Positions 1-9,296 of a DNA stretch of 64,000 nt are shown in pieces (within the stretch, counting starts at the first letter, position 1; each line of letters starts with the position of its first letter). The stretch comes from Roseateles_B flavus (GTDB taxonomy: Bacteria > Pseudomonadota > Gammaproteobacteria > Burkholderiales > Burkholderiaceae_C): contig NZ_JBDPZC010000006.1 in NCBI RefSeq assembly GCF_039872765.1, forward strand, positions 186,001 through 250,000. The letters are read 5' to 3'. The position numbers and the translations under genes are program-made. The notes beneath the pieces were generated by a model. The model was not told the DNA's origin. It saw only the letters and a program-made list of their open reading frames with translations, and made no database searches.

Positions 1-366
1 CTCGACCGGCAGCTTGTAGCGCACGGTGGCGATGGCGTTGCGCACGTCATCTGCAGCCTCGATCAGGTTCTTGCTGAAGTTGAAGATCAGCTGGAACTCG
101 GCCGCACCCTCGCGGGAGGTCGAGTAGACCTTGCGAACGCCGGAGAGGCCCTGCAGGGACTTCTCGATGCGATTGACCACCTCGCGCTCCACCGTGTCCG
201 GCGAGGCGCCCGGGTAGGCGATGCTCAGGAAGAGCATGGGCTCCTGGACGTCGGGGATGGAGTTGACGCGCAGCTTGTTCAGCGCCATCAGGCCCAGGGC
301 CATCAGCGAGATGATCACGACGATGGTCGCGATCGGCTTCTTGATGCTGAAGTTGGAAAGGAACAT
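1..366 (-). CDS. RND efflux permease, N-terminal part (cut by window edge)
   Basis: Inner-membrane pump subunit of a tripartite RND exporter (HAE1/AcrB type), expected to move drugs or other amphiphiles by proton antiport. The 122 visible residues start MFLSNFSIKKPIATIVV, the cytoplasmic N-terminus plus first membrane helix typical of the family, followed by the periplasmic porter segment with SIAYPGASPDTVE and VNRIEKSLQGLSGV. The ATG lies 3 bp after the stop of the upstream adaptor gene, so the two are co-transcribed. The rest of the protein lies outside the window, so substrate class cannot be judged. Confidence 0.9.
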   Translation of the reverse strand, partial: MFLSNFSIKKPIATIVVIISLMALGLMALNKLRVNSIPDVQEPMLFLSIAYPGASPDTVEREVVNRIEKSLQGLSGVRKVYSTSREGAAEFQLIFNFSKNLIEAADDVRNAIATVRYKLPVE

Positions 367-369
367 GGA

Positions 370-1527
370 TCAGCCTCCTGCCACGGCGGCCGACGCAGCG
401 GACGCCGCCGGCGCCTTGGCCAGCTCGACAGCCTGGCCATCCTTGAGCGTGCTGGTCGGCTTGCGCAGGACCTTGTCGCCCTTGCTGAGCCCGGCGGTGA
501 CGGCGACCTGACCGGTGCGGGTGTCGCGTTCGCCCAGCTTCAGGGCCACCTTGGACAGCTTGCCGTCATGGATGCGCCAGGCATGGGCCTGGTCCCCGGC
601 TCGCACGATGGAGGCCTCCTCGAGCATCAGCGCCTCGGAGGATCGGGCCTCGACATTGCCTTCGGCGTAGAGGCCGGCAGCCTGCGGCTTCTCGCCCTCG
701 CCCAGGTTCACCAGGACTTCGACCTGACGGGTCGTGGCATTGGCGGCGACGTCGATGCGGCGGATGTTGCCGTGGAACTGGGTGTTGCCATAGCCGTTCA
801 CCCGGAAGTGCACGCCCTGCCCCACCTTCAGCTCCGCCAGCTTGTCGGCCGAGACCAGGCCCTCGAAACGCAGGCTGCGCGGATCGATGACCTTGACCAG
901 CTCCTTGCCCATCTGGGAGGTGTCACCCGGCGAGACCTTGCGGTCGCTGACCACGCCGTCGAAGGGGGCGCGGACCTCGGTGCGCTGCAGCTGCTGGCGG
1001 GCCGTGACCACGCGGGCCTTGGCGGCGACCAGATCGCTCTGCGCGTTGTTGCGGCGCATCTCGGCGTCCTCCAGCCCCTGCATGGAGGTCATGCCCTGGG
1101 ACTGCAGCGTCTTCTGGCGCTGCAGCTGGCGTTCGGCCTGCTCGAAGCTCTGGGCGGAGGCGCGGGCCGCTTCCTCGGCGGAGGTGAGGCTGTCGCGGAT
1201 GGCGGTGTCGTCCAGGCGCACCAGCAGGTCACCCTTGCGCACCGACTCGCCGTTCTCCTTCAGGACCTGCAGCACCACGGCCGAGACCTCGGCTCGCAGG
1301 TCGGCCCGGCGCTCGGGCTGGATGGATCCGGTGATCACGGGCCCCGAGGCCTGCTCGCTGAGGCCCAGGTCTCGGACGTCTTCCTTGGCGAGCAGCAGGG
1401 GCGCCGTGGCGCGCTGCTCGGCCACATCGGCCTTGGGGCCCTTGCCGCAGGCGCTGAGCAGGGCGGCGGAGAGAACGAGCAGGGCCAGGCCATGGCCGGA
1501 CGGAACGGTGCGTTGCTTCTTGTTCAT
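370..1527 (-). CDS. RND efflux periplasmic adaptor (membrane fusion protein), lipoprotein
   Basis: Periplasmic adaptor linking the RND permease to an outer-membrane channel. 385 residues from the ATG at 1527. The N-terminus MNKKQRTVPSG, a hydrophobic stretch and the lipobox LLSAC-G mark a lipoprotein anchored in the inner membrane. A lipoyl/barrel-sandwich half (VVLQVLKENGESVRKGDLLVRLDD) is followed by an alpha-helical hairpin (roughly residues 110-175), the second lipoyl half (RAPFDGVVSDRKVSPGD), a beta-barrel and a membrane-proximal domain. The frame is open 44 codons further upstream, but the signal peptide fixes the start used here. An Ala-rich tail ends the protein. First gene of the pair with the permease. 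Confidence 0.9.
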   Translation of the reverse strand: MNKKQRTVPSGHGLALLVLSAALLSACGKGPKADVAEQRATAPLLLAKEDVRDLGLSEQASGPVITGSIQPERRADLRAEVSAVVLQVLKENGESVRKGDLLVRLDDTAIRDSLTSAEEAARASAQSFEQAERQLQRQKTLQSQGMTSMQGLEDAEMRRNNAQSDLVAAKARVVTARQQLQRTEVRAPFDGVVSDRKVSPGDTSQMGKELVKVIDPRSLRFEGLVSADKLAELKVGQGVHFRVNGYGNTQFHGNIRRIDVAANATTRQVEVLVNLGEGEKPQAAGLYAEGNVEARSSEALMLEEASIVRAGDQAHAWRIHDGKLSKVALKLGERDTRTGQVAVTAGLSKGDKVLRKPTSTLKDGQAVELAKAPAASAASAAVAGG

Positions 1528-1702
1528 GATGGCTTGCGGGAGATCAATCGCCGGAGCATAGGCCCGGTCCGGGTTACATCCGCTGGTCATGGTGCCCGAA
1601 GAAGGGACATGCCGTCGCGGACTTGCGACGAATGGCAGGTCGGGACACCTGTCCGGCATGTATCGACGCCAGGCGGGCGTCAGCCGGCGGGCCCGCCCGC
1701 GC

Positions 1703-2215
1703 TCAGTGGAGCTCGCCCTCCGCGCCGGGTGGCAGCAGCAGCGGCAGCAGCTCGATACCCTCTTCCCTCAGCGCCCTGGCTTCCTCGGGTTGGGTGCGTC
1801 CGCGAATCGCACGCTCCTCGGCTTCGCCATAGTGGATGCGGCGGGCTTCCTCGGCGAAACGCTCGCCGACGTCCTCGCTGTGACGGGCGAGTTCGCGGGA
1901 CGCGGCCATCCACAGCGATTGCAGGGCCTCGCGGGCCTCGGCCTCGGTCGGGCGCCCTGCCCCGCATGCAGCGGCCGCTGCGGCCGCGTCTTCTGGCGGG
2001 CAGGCCGGCGCAGGCGGCGGGCTTGCGAGGGCCTTGCCGGCGCGCAGATGGGACACATTGAGCCGCGGCGCCGAGGGCCGTCGCTCCACGCGCGAGGAAC
2101 CGCACACCGGGCAGCTCAGCAGGCCGCGGGACTGCTGCTCGCTGCAGTCGGCGGAAGAGCCGAACCAGCCTTCGAAGACATGGTCGGCCTCGCAGGCCAG
2201 GTTCAGCACCACCAT
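1703..2215 (-). CDS. DUF1178 family protein
   Basis: A 170-residue protein of unknown function (DUF1178). The N-terminus MVVLNLACEADHVFEGWF with C-x2-C (SCPVCGS) and two further cysteines suggests a small zinc ribbon, and the C-terminal half carries the family pattern AREALQSLWMAASRELARHSEDVGERFAEEARRIH in pieces. The start is set at the ATG at 2215, where family similarity begins; the frame stays open upstream with unrelated Arg/Pro-rich sequence. It follows the NUDIX gene by 13 bp and is the distal end of the nuo transcription unit, an arrangement seen in other betaproteobacteria. Confidence 0.8.
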   Translation of the reverse strand: MVVLNLACEADHVFEGWFGSSADCSEQQSRGLLSCPVCGSSRVERRPSAPRLNVSHLRAGKALASPPPAPACPPEDAAAAAAACGAGRPTEAEAREALQSLWMAASRELARHSEDVGERFAEEARRIHYGEAEERAIRGRTQPEEARALREEGIELLPLLLPPGAEGELH

Positions 2216-2228
2216 GGTCGGGGGCCTC

Positions 2229-2849
2229 TCAGGCGGGCGCCGCCTGCCAGTCCAGCGCCCAGGCGCCCTGGCGCCAGCGCTGCAGCCACAGCAGGCCGAT
2301 GAGGGTCTTGGCGTCGGTAACCTCACCCCGGCGGCAGGCCTCGTCCAACGCATCCGTCGTCATGCCGAGGCACTCGACGAACTCGCCGGCATCCAGCTGG
2401 GCCGGGCCTGCGCTCAGCTGGCGGGCAAAGTAGATGTGGATGCCTTCGTCGGAGTAGGCGATGGCGTTGTGCAGCACGCCGGCATAGGCCCACTGCGCCG
2501 CGCTGTAGCCGGTTTCCTCGCGCAGCTCGCGGATGGCACAGGCCAGCGGGCTCTCCTGCGGGTCCAGCTTGCCGGCGGGAAACTCCAGCATCACGCGGCC
2601 CATGGGATAGCGGTACTGGCGCTCCAGGAGCAGCAGCTCGTCGTCCAGCAGCGGCACGACCATCACGGCGCCGGGATGGCGGATGTATTCGCGGACGGCC
2701 TCTCGGCCATCGGGCAGGCGCACCACGTCGCGCTGCACCTTGAGGAAGCCGCCCTGGTAGACCTCGCGGCCGTCCAGGCGGATCTCGCGCAGGCCGGCAT
2801 CGGGATCGGTGCCCTCAGCGGGGGCGTGCAGGTCCTCAGGCTTGCTCAC
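2229..2849 (-). CDS. NUDIX hydrolase, ADP-ribose pyrophosphatase-like
   Basis: Predicted to cleave ADP-ribose or a similar nucleoside diphosphate sugar to AMP plus sugar phosphate. 206 residues. The NUDIX box G-x5-E-x7-RE-x2-EE-x-G is visible as GKLDPQESPLACAIRELREE followed by TGY, preceded by the typical VMLEFPAG and the beta strand GAVMVVPLLDDELLLLERQYRYP. This layout matches NudF/ADPRase rather than MutT. It overlaps the start region of the DUF2818 gene by 14 bp, which points to translational coupling in the nuo unit. Exact substrate is inference. Confidence 0.85.
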   Translation of the reverse strand: MSKPEDLHAPAEGTDPDAGLREIRLDGREVYQGGFLKVQRDVVRLPDGREAVREYIRHPGAVMVVPLLDDELLLLERQYRYPMGRVMLEFPAGKLDPQESPLACAIRELREETGYSAAQWAYAGVLHNAIAYSDEGIHIYFARQLSAGPAQLDAGEFVECLGMTTDALDEACRRGEVTDAKTLIGLLWLQRWRQGAWALDWQAAPA

Positions 2850-3144
2850 GGTGCTTCTTCAGGTAGCGCCAGACGAAACCCGGGAAGGCCAGCGTCAGGA
2901 ACAGGCAGGCCGCGGCGGCATAGAACTCCCAGCCCTGCGGCTGGCGCTGGCCGACGCGCGCCTCCAGCCCCATGCCCAGCGCCAGGGTGAACAGCGCCAT
3001 CAGCAGCAGCTCCAGCAGGCGCCACCAGCCCGACTTCATCGGATCAGGGCGGCCCACGATCAGGATTCGCTGGCTCAGGAAGGGTGCGTTGGCCGCCAGG
3101 ACGGCGACCAGCAGCACCAGCCAGGCGGCGGCAGACTGGTTCAC
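2836..3144 (-). CDS. DUF2818 membrane protein
   Basis: A 102-residue inner-membrane protein with about three hydrophobic segments (AAWLVLLVAVLAANAPFL; LLELLLMALFTLALGMGL; FYAAAACLFLTLAFPGFVW) and a basic tail. DUF2818 genes are known as the gene that follows nuoN in betaproteobacterial nuo operons, and that is its position here, 6 bp after nuoN. The location suggests a link to complex I assembly or stability, but no function has been shown that I know of. Confidence 0.8.
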   Translation of the reverse strand: MNQSAAAWLVLLVAVLAANAPFLSQRILIVGRPDPMKSGWWRLLELLLMALFTLALGMGLEARVGQRQPQGWEFYAAAACLFLTLAFPGFVWRYLKKHREQA

Positions 3145-3150
3145 GGGCGA

Positions 3151-4629
3151 TCAGTTGGCCAGGGTCTTCACGGCCACGGCGCACATCGTGAGCAGACCGT
3201 CGGGCATCAGGCCGAAGAGCACCACCGCGATGCCGTTGAGGGACATGACCAGGCGTGCGTCCGCCGGGGCGCTGAGGGCGCCACGCTCGGAGGGCTCGTC
3301 GAAGAACATGACCTTGATGACGCGCAGGTAGTAGAAGGCGCCGATCAGCGACAGCACCACGGCACCGATGGCCAGCTTGATGTACAGCGGGTCATTGGTG
3401 GCGATCATGGCCTGCAGCACGGCCAGCTTGGCGTAGAAGCCGGCGGTCGGCGGGATGCCGGCCAGCGAGAACATGAAGATGGTCATCACCAGCGCATACC
3501 AGGGGCTGCGCTTGGCCAGGCCGGCGAAGTCGACGATCTGCTCGGACTCATGCCCCTGGCGGGCCATCAGCATGATCAGGCCGAAGGTGCCCAGCGTGGT
3601 CAGCACATAGGTGACCACGTAGAACAGCGCCGAGCTGTAGGCATTGGCGGCCGACAGCGTATTGCCGTTGACCACGCCCGAGGCCAGGCCCAGCAGCATG
3701 AAGCCCATCTGCGCGATGGTCGAGTAGGCCAGCATGCGCTTGAGGTTGCTCTGGGCAATGGCGGCCAGGTTACCGACCACCAGGGAGACCACGGCCAGCA
3801 CCAGCAGCATCTGCTGCCAGTCCACGGCCAGGCCCAGCATGCCGTCGACCAGCAGGCGGATGGTGATGCCGAAGGCGGCCAGCTTGGGCGCTCCACCGAT
3901 CAGCAGCGTGGCGGCCGTGGGGGCGCCCTGGTAGACGTCGGGGACCCACATGTGGAAGGGCGCGGCGCCCAGCTTGAAGGCCAGGCCGGCGACGATGAAG
4001 ACCACACCGAAGACCAGCACGGAAGGATTGGGGGCGCCGCTGCCCACCACCTGCAGCACGGTCGGGATGGTCAGCGAGCCGGTGGCACCGTACATCATGG
4101 ACATGCCGTACAGCAGGAAGCCGCTGGCCAGCGCACCCAGGACGAAGTACTTCATCGCAGCCTCGGTCGAGACCGCATGGTCACGACGCAGGGCCACCAG
4201 CGCGTACAGCGACAGGCTCATCAGTTCCAGGCCGAGGTAGATGACCAGGAAGTTGTTGGCCGAGACCATGATGCTCACGCCCAGGTAGGACAGCAGGCTC
4301 AGCGTGAACAGCTCGCCCTTGAGCATCTCGCGCGGGGCCGCATAGGGTCGCGCATAGACCAGGGTGATCATCACCGCGATGCCGGCCACGGCCGACAGCA
4401 GATGGCTCAGCGGATCCACCACCACCATGCCCTGCATGGCGAAGACCTCGGCACCGCCGTAGAAGGCGTTGAAGTGCAGCAGAGACACCAGGGCCAGCGT
4501 CAGCTGGGTCAGCCAGTAGGTGGGGGTGCGGCGCTCGTCCTTGACGAAGAGATCCACCAGGGCCACCAGGCAGGACAGGCCCAGCAGCAGGATCTCCGGG
4601 GTCACCGCGTTCCAGTTCATGTCATTCAT
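3151..4629 (-). CDS. nuoN: NADH-quinone oxidoreductase subunit N
   Basis: Antiporter-like membrane subunit of complex I, one of three (L, M, N) that pump protons. 492 residues, about 14 membrane helices. Family landmarks visible are LELMSLSLYALVALRRD, the broken-helix lysine region AMKYFVLGALASGFLLYG, FKLGAAPFHMWVPDVYQGAP and KRMLAYSTIAQMGFMLLG. Length matches the family. It follows nuoM by 15 bp. Confidence 0.97.
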   Translation of the reverse strand: MNDMNWNAVTPEILLLGLSCLVALVDLFVKDERRTPTYWLTQLTLALVSLLHFNAFYGGAEVFAMQGMVVVDPLSHLLSAVAGIAVMITLVYARPYAAPREMLKGELFTLSLLSYLGVSIMVSANNFLVIYLGLELMSLSLYALVALRRDHAVSTEAAMKYFVLGALASGFLLYGMSMMYGATGSLTIPTVLQVVGSGAPNPSVLVFGVVFIVAGLAFKLGAAPFHMWVPDVYQGAPTAATLLIGGAPKLAAFGITIRLLVDGMLGLAVDWQQMLLVLAVVSLVVGNLAAIAQSNLKRMLAYSTIAQMGFMLLGLASGVVNGNTLSAANAYSSALFYVVTYVLTTLGTFGLIMLMARQGHESEQIVDFAGLAKRSPWYALVMTIFMFSLAGIPPTAGFYAKLAVLQAMIATNDPLYIKLAIGAVVLSLIGAFYYLRVIKVMFFDEPSERGALSAPADARLVMSLNGIAVVLFGLMPDGLLTMCAVAVKTLAN

Positions 4630-4644
4630 TTTTCAGCGGCCCTC

Positions 4645-6117
4645 TTATTGCAGCTTGGACACGGCCACATGCTTCAGCAACTCGGTGACCGAGGCATGCA
4701 TCACGTCGGTGAAGGGCTTGGGATAGACACCCATCCACAGCACCGCCACGGCCAGCACGGCCAGCATCAGGAACTCACGGCCATTGATGTCGGTGAGGCT
4801 ACGCACGTTGTCGTTGGTGACGGCGCCGAAGTAGACGCGCTTGTACATCCACAGCGTGTAGGCCGCGCCGAAGACCAGGGCGGTCGCCGCGATGGCGCCC
4901 AGCCAGAAGCTGTACTTCACCGTGCCCAGGATGACCATCCACTCGCCCACGAAACCGCCGGTCGCCGGCAGGCCGCAGTTGGCCATGGCGAACAGCAGGG
5001 CGAAGGCGGCGAACTTGGGCATGGTGTTGACCACGCCGCCGTAGGCCGCAATCTCACGCGAATGCACGCGGTCGTAGAGCACGCCGATCGACAGGAACAT
5101 GGCGCCCGACACGAAGCCGTGCGAGATCATCTGCACGATGGCGCCCGAGACGCCCAGCTCGTTGAAGATGAAGAAGCCCAGGGTCACGAAACCCATGTGC
5201 GCGATGGACGAGTAGGCCACCAGCTTCTTCATGTCCTTCTGCACCAGGGCCACCAGGCCGATGTAGACCACGGCGATCAGCGACAGCGCGATGATGAACC
5301 AGGCGTACTCACGCGCAGCATCCGGCGCGATGGGCATGGAGAAGCGCAGGAAGCCGTAGGCACCGAGCTTCAGCATGATGGCGGCCAGCACCACGGAACC
5401 GCCGGTGGGCGCTTCCACGTGGGCGTCCGGCAGCCAGGTGTGCACCGGCCACATCGGCACCTTCACCGAGAAGGCGGCGAAGAAGGCGAAGAACAGCAGG
5501 GTCTGTGCGTCCAGCGGCAGGGGCAGCTTGTGCCAGGCCTGGATGTCGAAGCTGCCACCGCTCTTCAGGTACAGGTACAGCAGCGCGATCAGCATCAGCA
5601 GCGAGCCGGCCAGCGTGTACAGGAAGAACTTGAAGGCAGCGTAGACGCGACGCGGGCCGCCCCAGACGCCGATGATGATGTACATCGGGATCAGGGTCGC
5701 CTCGAAGAACACGTAGAACAGCATGCCGTCCAGGGCCGAGAACACGCCGACCATCAGGCCGGACAGCACCAGGAAGGCGCCCATGTACTGGTTGACGCGG
5801 TGCTCGATCACCTCCCAGGCCGCCAGCACCACGATGATGGTGATGAAGGCCGTGAGCGGCACGAACCACATGGAGATGCCATCCACACCCAGGTGGTAGT
5901 GGATGTTGAAGCGCTCGATCCAGTAGAAGTTCTCCACGAACTGCATGGCAGCCGTGTCGACCTTGAAGCCGGTGATGAGCGGGAGGGTGACGGCAAAGCT
6001 CGCGATGGCGGCCACCAGGGCCAGCCAGCGCACCGTCTTGGCCTGGTCGTCGCGACCCAGGGCCAGCAGGATGAGACCGCTGACGATGGGCAGCCAGATG
6101 GAAAGACTCAGCAACAT
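4645..6117 (-). CDS. nuoM: NADH-quinone oxidoreductase subunit M
   Basis: Second antiporter-like proton-pumping subunit of complex I, in the membrane arm. 490 residues with repeated hydrophobic helices. Typical patterns are FYWIERFNIHYHLGVDGIS, FFEATLIPMYIIIGVWGG, KFFLYTLAGSLLMLIALLY, VKVPMWPVHTWLPDAHVEAP and KKLVAYSSIAHMGFV. Conserved Glu (in FFEATLIPMY) and Lys residues of the proton path are present. Starts 21 bp after nuoL. Confidence 0.97.
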   Translation of the reverse strand: MLLSLSIWLPIVSGLILLALGRDDQAKTVRWLALVAAIASFAVTLPLITGFKVDTAAMQFVENFYWIERFNIHYHLGVDGISMWFVPLTAFITIIVVLAAWEVIEHRVNQYMGAFLVLSGLMVGVFSALDGMLFYVFFEATLIPMYIIIGVWGGPRRVYAAFKFFLYTLAGSLLMLIALLYLYLKSGGSFDIQAWHKLPLPLDAQTLLFFAFFAAFSVKVPMWPVHTWLPDAHVEAPTGGSVVLAAIMLKLGAYGFLRFSMPIAPDAAREYAWFIIALSLIAVVYIGLVALVQKDMKKLVAYSSIAHMGFVTLGFFIFNELGVSGAIVQMISHGFVSGAMFLSIGVLYDRVHSREIAAYGGVVNTMPKFAAFALLFAMANCGLPATGGFVGEWMVILGTVKYSFWLGAIAATALVFGAAYTLWMYKRVYFGAVTNDNVRSLTDINGREFLMLAVLAVAVLWMGVYPKPFTDVMHASVTELLKHVAVSKLQ

Positions 6118-6138
6118 TCTTTTTCTCCGTCTCCGTGC

Positions 6139-8181
6139 TCAGAGACCGGTCAGGGCCTTGAACTGCGGCGCGATGAAGGGCCACAGCTTCCAGGTCATCA
6201 GGCCGATGACACCCAGGATCATCACCAGGGCGTACCAGTACAGGTGACCCGTCTGGACACGACGGACCAGGCCGGCAATGCCGCCCACGGTCTTGGCCGA
6301 GCCGTTGATGATCACGCCATCGATCAGACCGGCATCCCCACCCTTCCACAGACCCACGCCGATGGCGCGCGCTGCGGCGGCAAGGATGTTCTCGTTGATC
6401 CAGTCCATGTAGTACTTGTTCTCGAGCACCTTGATCACCGGTGCCAGCACACGGGCGATGGCGGCCGGGATCTGCGGAGCGACCATGTAGAACACATAGG
6501 CCGTCACCACGCCGCCCAGCGCCAGCCAGAACGGCAGCGTCGTCACGCCGTGCGTGGCCATGGCCACGGCGCCGTGGAACTCTTCCTTCAACTCGCCCAG
6601 GGCGTGGTGCACGTCGTGGTTGATGAAGATGGCGTCCTTGAAGAAGTCGCCGAAGAGCATGGGCTCGATCGTGTAGAAGCCGACCAGCACGGACGGGATG
6701 GCCAGCAGCACCAGCGGTGCGGTCACGACCCAGGGCGACTCATGCGGCTCGTGGTGCTCGCCGTGGTCATCGTGGTGGTCGTGCTCGCCCGGGAAGGGCT
6801 TGTGGTGGAAGTTTTCCTTGCCGTGGAAGACCAGGAAGTACATCCGGAAGCTGTAGAAGGCCGTCACGAAGACGCCGATGATCACCGCGGCGTAGGCGAA
6901 GTGCGCGGCCGGCAGGTGGCTGGCGTGCACGGCCTCGATGATGGAGTCCTTCGAGTAGAAGCCCGAGAAGAACGGCGTGCCGATCAGGGCCAGCGAGCCC
7001 AGCAGCGAGGTGATCCAGGTGATGGGCATGTACTTGCGCAGGCCGCCCATGTTGCGGATGTCCTGGTCATGGTGCATGCCGATGATCACCGAGCCGGCGC
7101 CGAGGAACAGCAGGGCCTTGAAGAAGGCGTGCGTCATCAGGTGGAACACCGCGACCGAGTAGGCCGAGGCGCCCAGGGCGACCGTCATGTAGCCCAGCTG
7201 CGAGAGCGTGGAGTAGGCCACGACGCGCTTGATGTCGTTCTGGATGATGCCCAGGAAGCCCATGAACAGGGCCGTGATGGCACCGATCACCAGGATGAAG
7301 TTCAGCGCGGTATCAGAGAGCTCGAACAGCGGGCTCATGCGCGAGACCATGAAGATGCCGGCCGTCACCATGGTGGCGGCGTGGATCAGCGCGGAGATGG
7401 GGGTCGGGCCTTCCATCGAATCCGGCAGCCACACATGCAGCGGGAACTGCGCCGACTTGCCCATCGCGCCGATGAACAGGCAGATGCAGGCCACCGTCAG
7501 CATCATCCAGTCGCTGCCCCACAGCGGGGCCGGGAACTTGATCTGCGCGAGCTCGTTTGCCTTGGCGAAGGTCTCGGTGTAGTTCAGCGAGCCGCCATAG
7601 GCCACCAGCAGGCCGATGCCCAGGATGAAGCCGAAGTCACCGACCCGGTTCACCAGGAAGGCCTTCATGTTGGCGAAGATGGCCGTCGGCTTGGTGTACC
7701 AGAAGCCGATCAGCAGGTAAGACACCAGGCCCACCGCCTCCCAGCCGAAGAACAGCTGCAGCATGTTGTTGCTCATGACGAGCATCAGCATGGAGAAGGT
7801 GAACAGCGAGATGTAGGCGAAGAAGCGCTGGTAGCCGGGGTCCTCCTCCATGTAGCCGATGGTGTAGATGTGCACCATCAGCGACACGAAGGTCACCACG
7901 ACCATCATCATGGCCGTCAGGCCGTCGACCAGGAAGCCGACTTCCATCTTGAGGCCGCCCAGCACCATCCATTCGTAGATGGTCTGGTTGAAGCGCGCGC
8001 CGTCCAGCACGCTGAACAGCGTCATCACCGAGATCGCCAGGGCGATCGCCACCCCGAGGATGGTGATCGTGTGCGCGCCCTTGCGGCCCACTTGCTTGCC
8101 GAACAGGCCGGCCACGACGGCTCCGACCAGGGGTGCCATGGGCACCGCCAGCAGCATGTTCTGAGAGAGTTGTGCAGACAT
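6139..8181 (-). CDS. nuoL: NADH-quinone oxidoreductase subunit L
   Basis: Distal antiporter-like subunit of complex I with the long lateral helix. 680 residues. Landmarks: VDGLTAMMMVVVTFVSLMVH, FFGWEAVGLVSYLLIGFW, SAQFPLHVWLPDSMEGPTP, VVAYSTLSQLGYM and a C-terminal membrane helix (GHLYWYALVMILGVIGLM). A loop at about residues 465-490 is unusually rich in histidine and acidic residues (HDHHDDHGEHHEPHES), a surface-loop insertion common in betaproteobacterial NuoL and possibly metal-binding. Confidence 0.97.
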   Translation of the reverse strand: MSAQLSQNMLLAVPMAPLVGAVVAGLFGKQVGRKGAHTITILGVAIALAISVMTLFSVLDGARFNQTIYEWMVLGGLKMEVGFLVDGLTAMMMVVVTFVSLMVHIYTIGYMEEDPGYQRFFAYISLFTFSMLMLVMSNNMLQLFFGWEAVGLVSYLLIGFWYTKPTAIFANMKAFLVNRVGDFGFILGIGLLVAYGGSLNYTETFAKANELAQIKFPAPLWGSDWMMLTVACICLFIGAMGKSAQFPLHVWLPDSMEGPTPISALIHAATMVTAGIFMVSRMSPLFELSDTALNFILVIGAITALFMGFLGIIQNDIKRVVAYSTLSQLGYMTVALGASAYSVAVFHLMTHAFFKALLFLGAGSVIIGMHHDQDIRNMGGLRKYMPITWITSLLGSLALIGTPFFSGFYSKDSIIEAVHASHLPAAHFAYAAVIIGVFVTAFYSFRMYFLVFHGKENFHHKPFPGEHDHHDDHGEHHEPHESPWVVTAPLVLLAIPSVLVGFYTIEPMLFGDFFKDAIFINHDVHHALGELKEEFHGAVAMATHGVTTLPFWLALGGVVTAYVFYMVAPQIPAAIARVLAPVIKVLENKYYMDWINENILAAAARAIGVGLWKGGDAGLIDGVIINGSAKTVGGIAGLVRRVQTGHLYWYALVMILGVIGLMTWKLWPFIAPQFKALTGL

Positions 8182-8207
8182 CTTGTTATCCCGTGCCTTG
8201 TGTCCGA

Positions 8208-8522
8208 TCAGCCTTGCAGGGCGTCGAGTTCTTCCACATTGATGCTGGCGCGATTGCGGAACAGCACGACGAGGATGGCCAGGCCGATGGCGGACTCGGC
8301 GGCCGCCACGGTCAGGATGAAGAACACGAAGACCTGGCCGGCCATGTCACCCAGGTAGTGGGAGAAGGCCACGAAGTTCAGGTTGACCGCCAGCAGCATC
8401 AGCTCGATGGCCATCAGCAGCACGATCAGGTTCTTGCGGTTCAGGAAGATGCCGATCACCGACAGCGCGAACAGGATCGCGCCCAGCGTCAGGAAATGGC
8501 CCAGAGTCAGCGCTGCCATCAT
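8208..8522 (-). CDS. nuoK: NADH-quinone oxidoreductase subunit K
   Basis: Small membrane subunit of complex I (MrpC-like), 104 residues with three helices. Conserved Glu residues lie in the second and third helices (LLMAIELMLLAVNLNFV; FVFFILTVAAAESAIGLAI), as needed for the central proton channel. The initiator ATG at 8522 overlaps the nuoJ stop codon (ATGA), so translation is coupled; a second ATG follows directly and may be used instead. Confidence 0.96.
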   Translation of the reverse strand: MMAALTLGHFLTLGAILFALSVIGIFLNRKNLIVLLMAIELMLLAVNLNFVAFSHYLGDMAGQVFVFFILTVAAAESAIGLAILVVLFRNRASINVEELDALQG

Positions 8523-9172
8523 GCGGCTCCCTTGTTGTCGGCCGCGACTTCAGCGGCGCTTGCTGCGGACGGGGCTTCGACCGTGGCCTGCACCTTCACG
8601 ATGCGCAGGCGGTCGGCCTTCTGGACCTTCACCTGCTCGGACGGATCCTGGGCACGGCTGTCCTTGCGGCGGCGCAGTGTCAGCGCGATGGCGGCGATGA
8701 TGGCCACCAGCAGCAGCACGGCGGCGATCTGCAGCGGGTACAGGTAGTTGGTGTAGATCTGGATGCCCAGCATCTTGGTGTTGCCCAGCTTCGCGGCCTC
8801 GGCGCTCAGCTCGGGTGCGGCGCGCAGGTTGAAGCCCGGCATCAGCACGGCGGCCATCTCCAGCGCGATCAGCGCACCGACCAGCAGGGCCAGCGGCATG
8901 TGCTTCCAGAAACCCTGCCGCACCTGGTCTGAATTGATGTCGAGCATCATCACGACGAACAGGAACAGCACCATCACGGCGCCGATGTAGACCAGCACCA
9001 GCGTGATCGCCAGGAACTCGGCCTTCAGCAGCATCCAGATGCAGGAGGCGTTGAAGAAGGCCAGGATCAGGAAGAGCGCCGAATGCACGGTGCTCTTGGC
9101 CGTGATCACACGGAAGGCTGAACCCAGCAGCACGGCTGAGAAGAGGTAGAACAGTGCGGTGGTGATGTCCAT
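8519..9172 (-). CDS. nuoJ: NADH-quinone oxidoreductase subunit J
   Basis: Membrane subunit of complex I (ND6-like), 217 residues with five helices. The pi-bulge helix region LVLVYIGAVMVLFLFVVMML is present. The C-terminal 60 residues (after TLRRRKDSRAQDP) are a charged, Ala-rich extension longer than in the E. coli protein but common in betaproteobacteria. It is separated from nuoI by about 170 bp holding a strong palindrome (see repeat at 9297). Confidence 0.96.
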   Translation of the reverse strand: MDITTALFYLFSAVLLGSAFRVITAKSTVHSALFLILAFFNASCIWMLLKAEFLAITLVLVYIGAVMVLFLFVVMMLDINSDQVRQGFWKHMPLALLVGALIALEMAAVLMPGFNLRAAPELSAEAAKLGNTKMLGIQIYTNYLYPLQIAAVLLLVAIIAAIALTLRRRKDSRAQDPSEQVKVQKADRLRIVKVQATVEAPSAASAAEVAADNKGAA

Positions 9173-9296
9173 GGTGTTCCCACAAATTCGTTGACCCGAG
9201 GTGTCGTCTTGAGGCCGCCCGGCGGGCCGCTCCAGATCAGTGCTCTGGCGGCCACGTGCTGAAGACAGGAGGCCTCGTGCCTGCTGTCTTCGGCGT

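Noticed and set aside
2809..8358. A 5.5-kb open frame on the plus strand, rich in His, Gln and Asp
   Set aside because: It is fully antisense to nuoN-nuoM-nuoL-nuoK, follows their codon pattern, has no ribosome site and no recognisable domain; it is a by-product of high GC.
9173..9296. Possible extra small gene or terminator between nuoI and nuoJ
   Set aside because: Contains an imperfect hairpin (about 9263-9290) but no T-run and no start codon with a ribosome site; transcription must continue through it.
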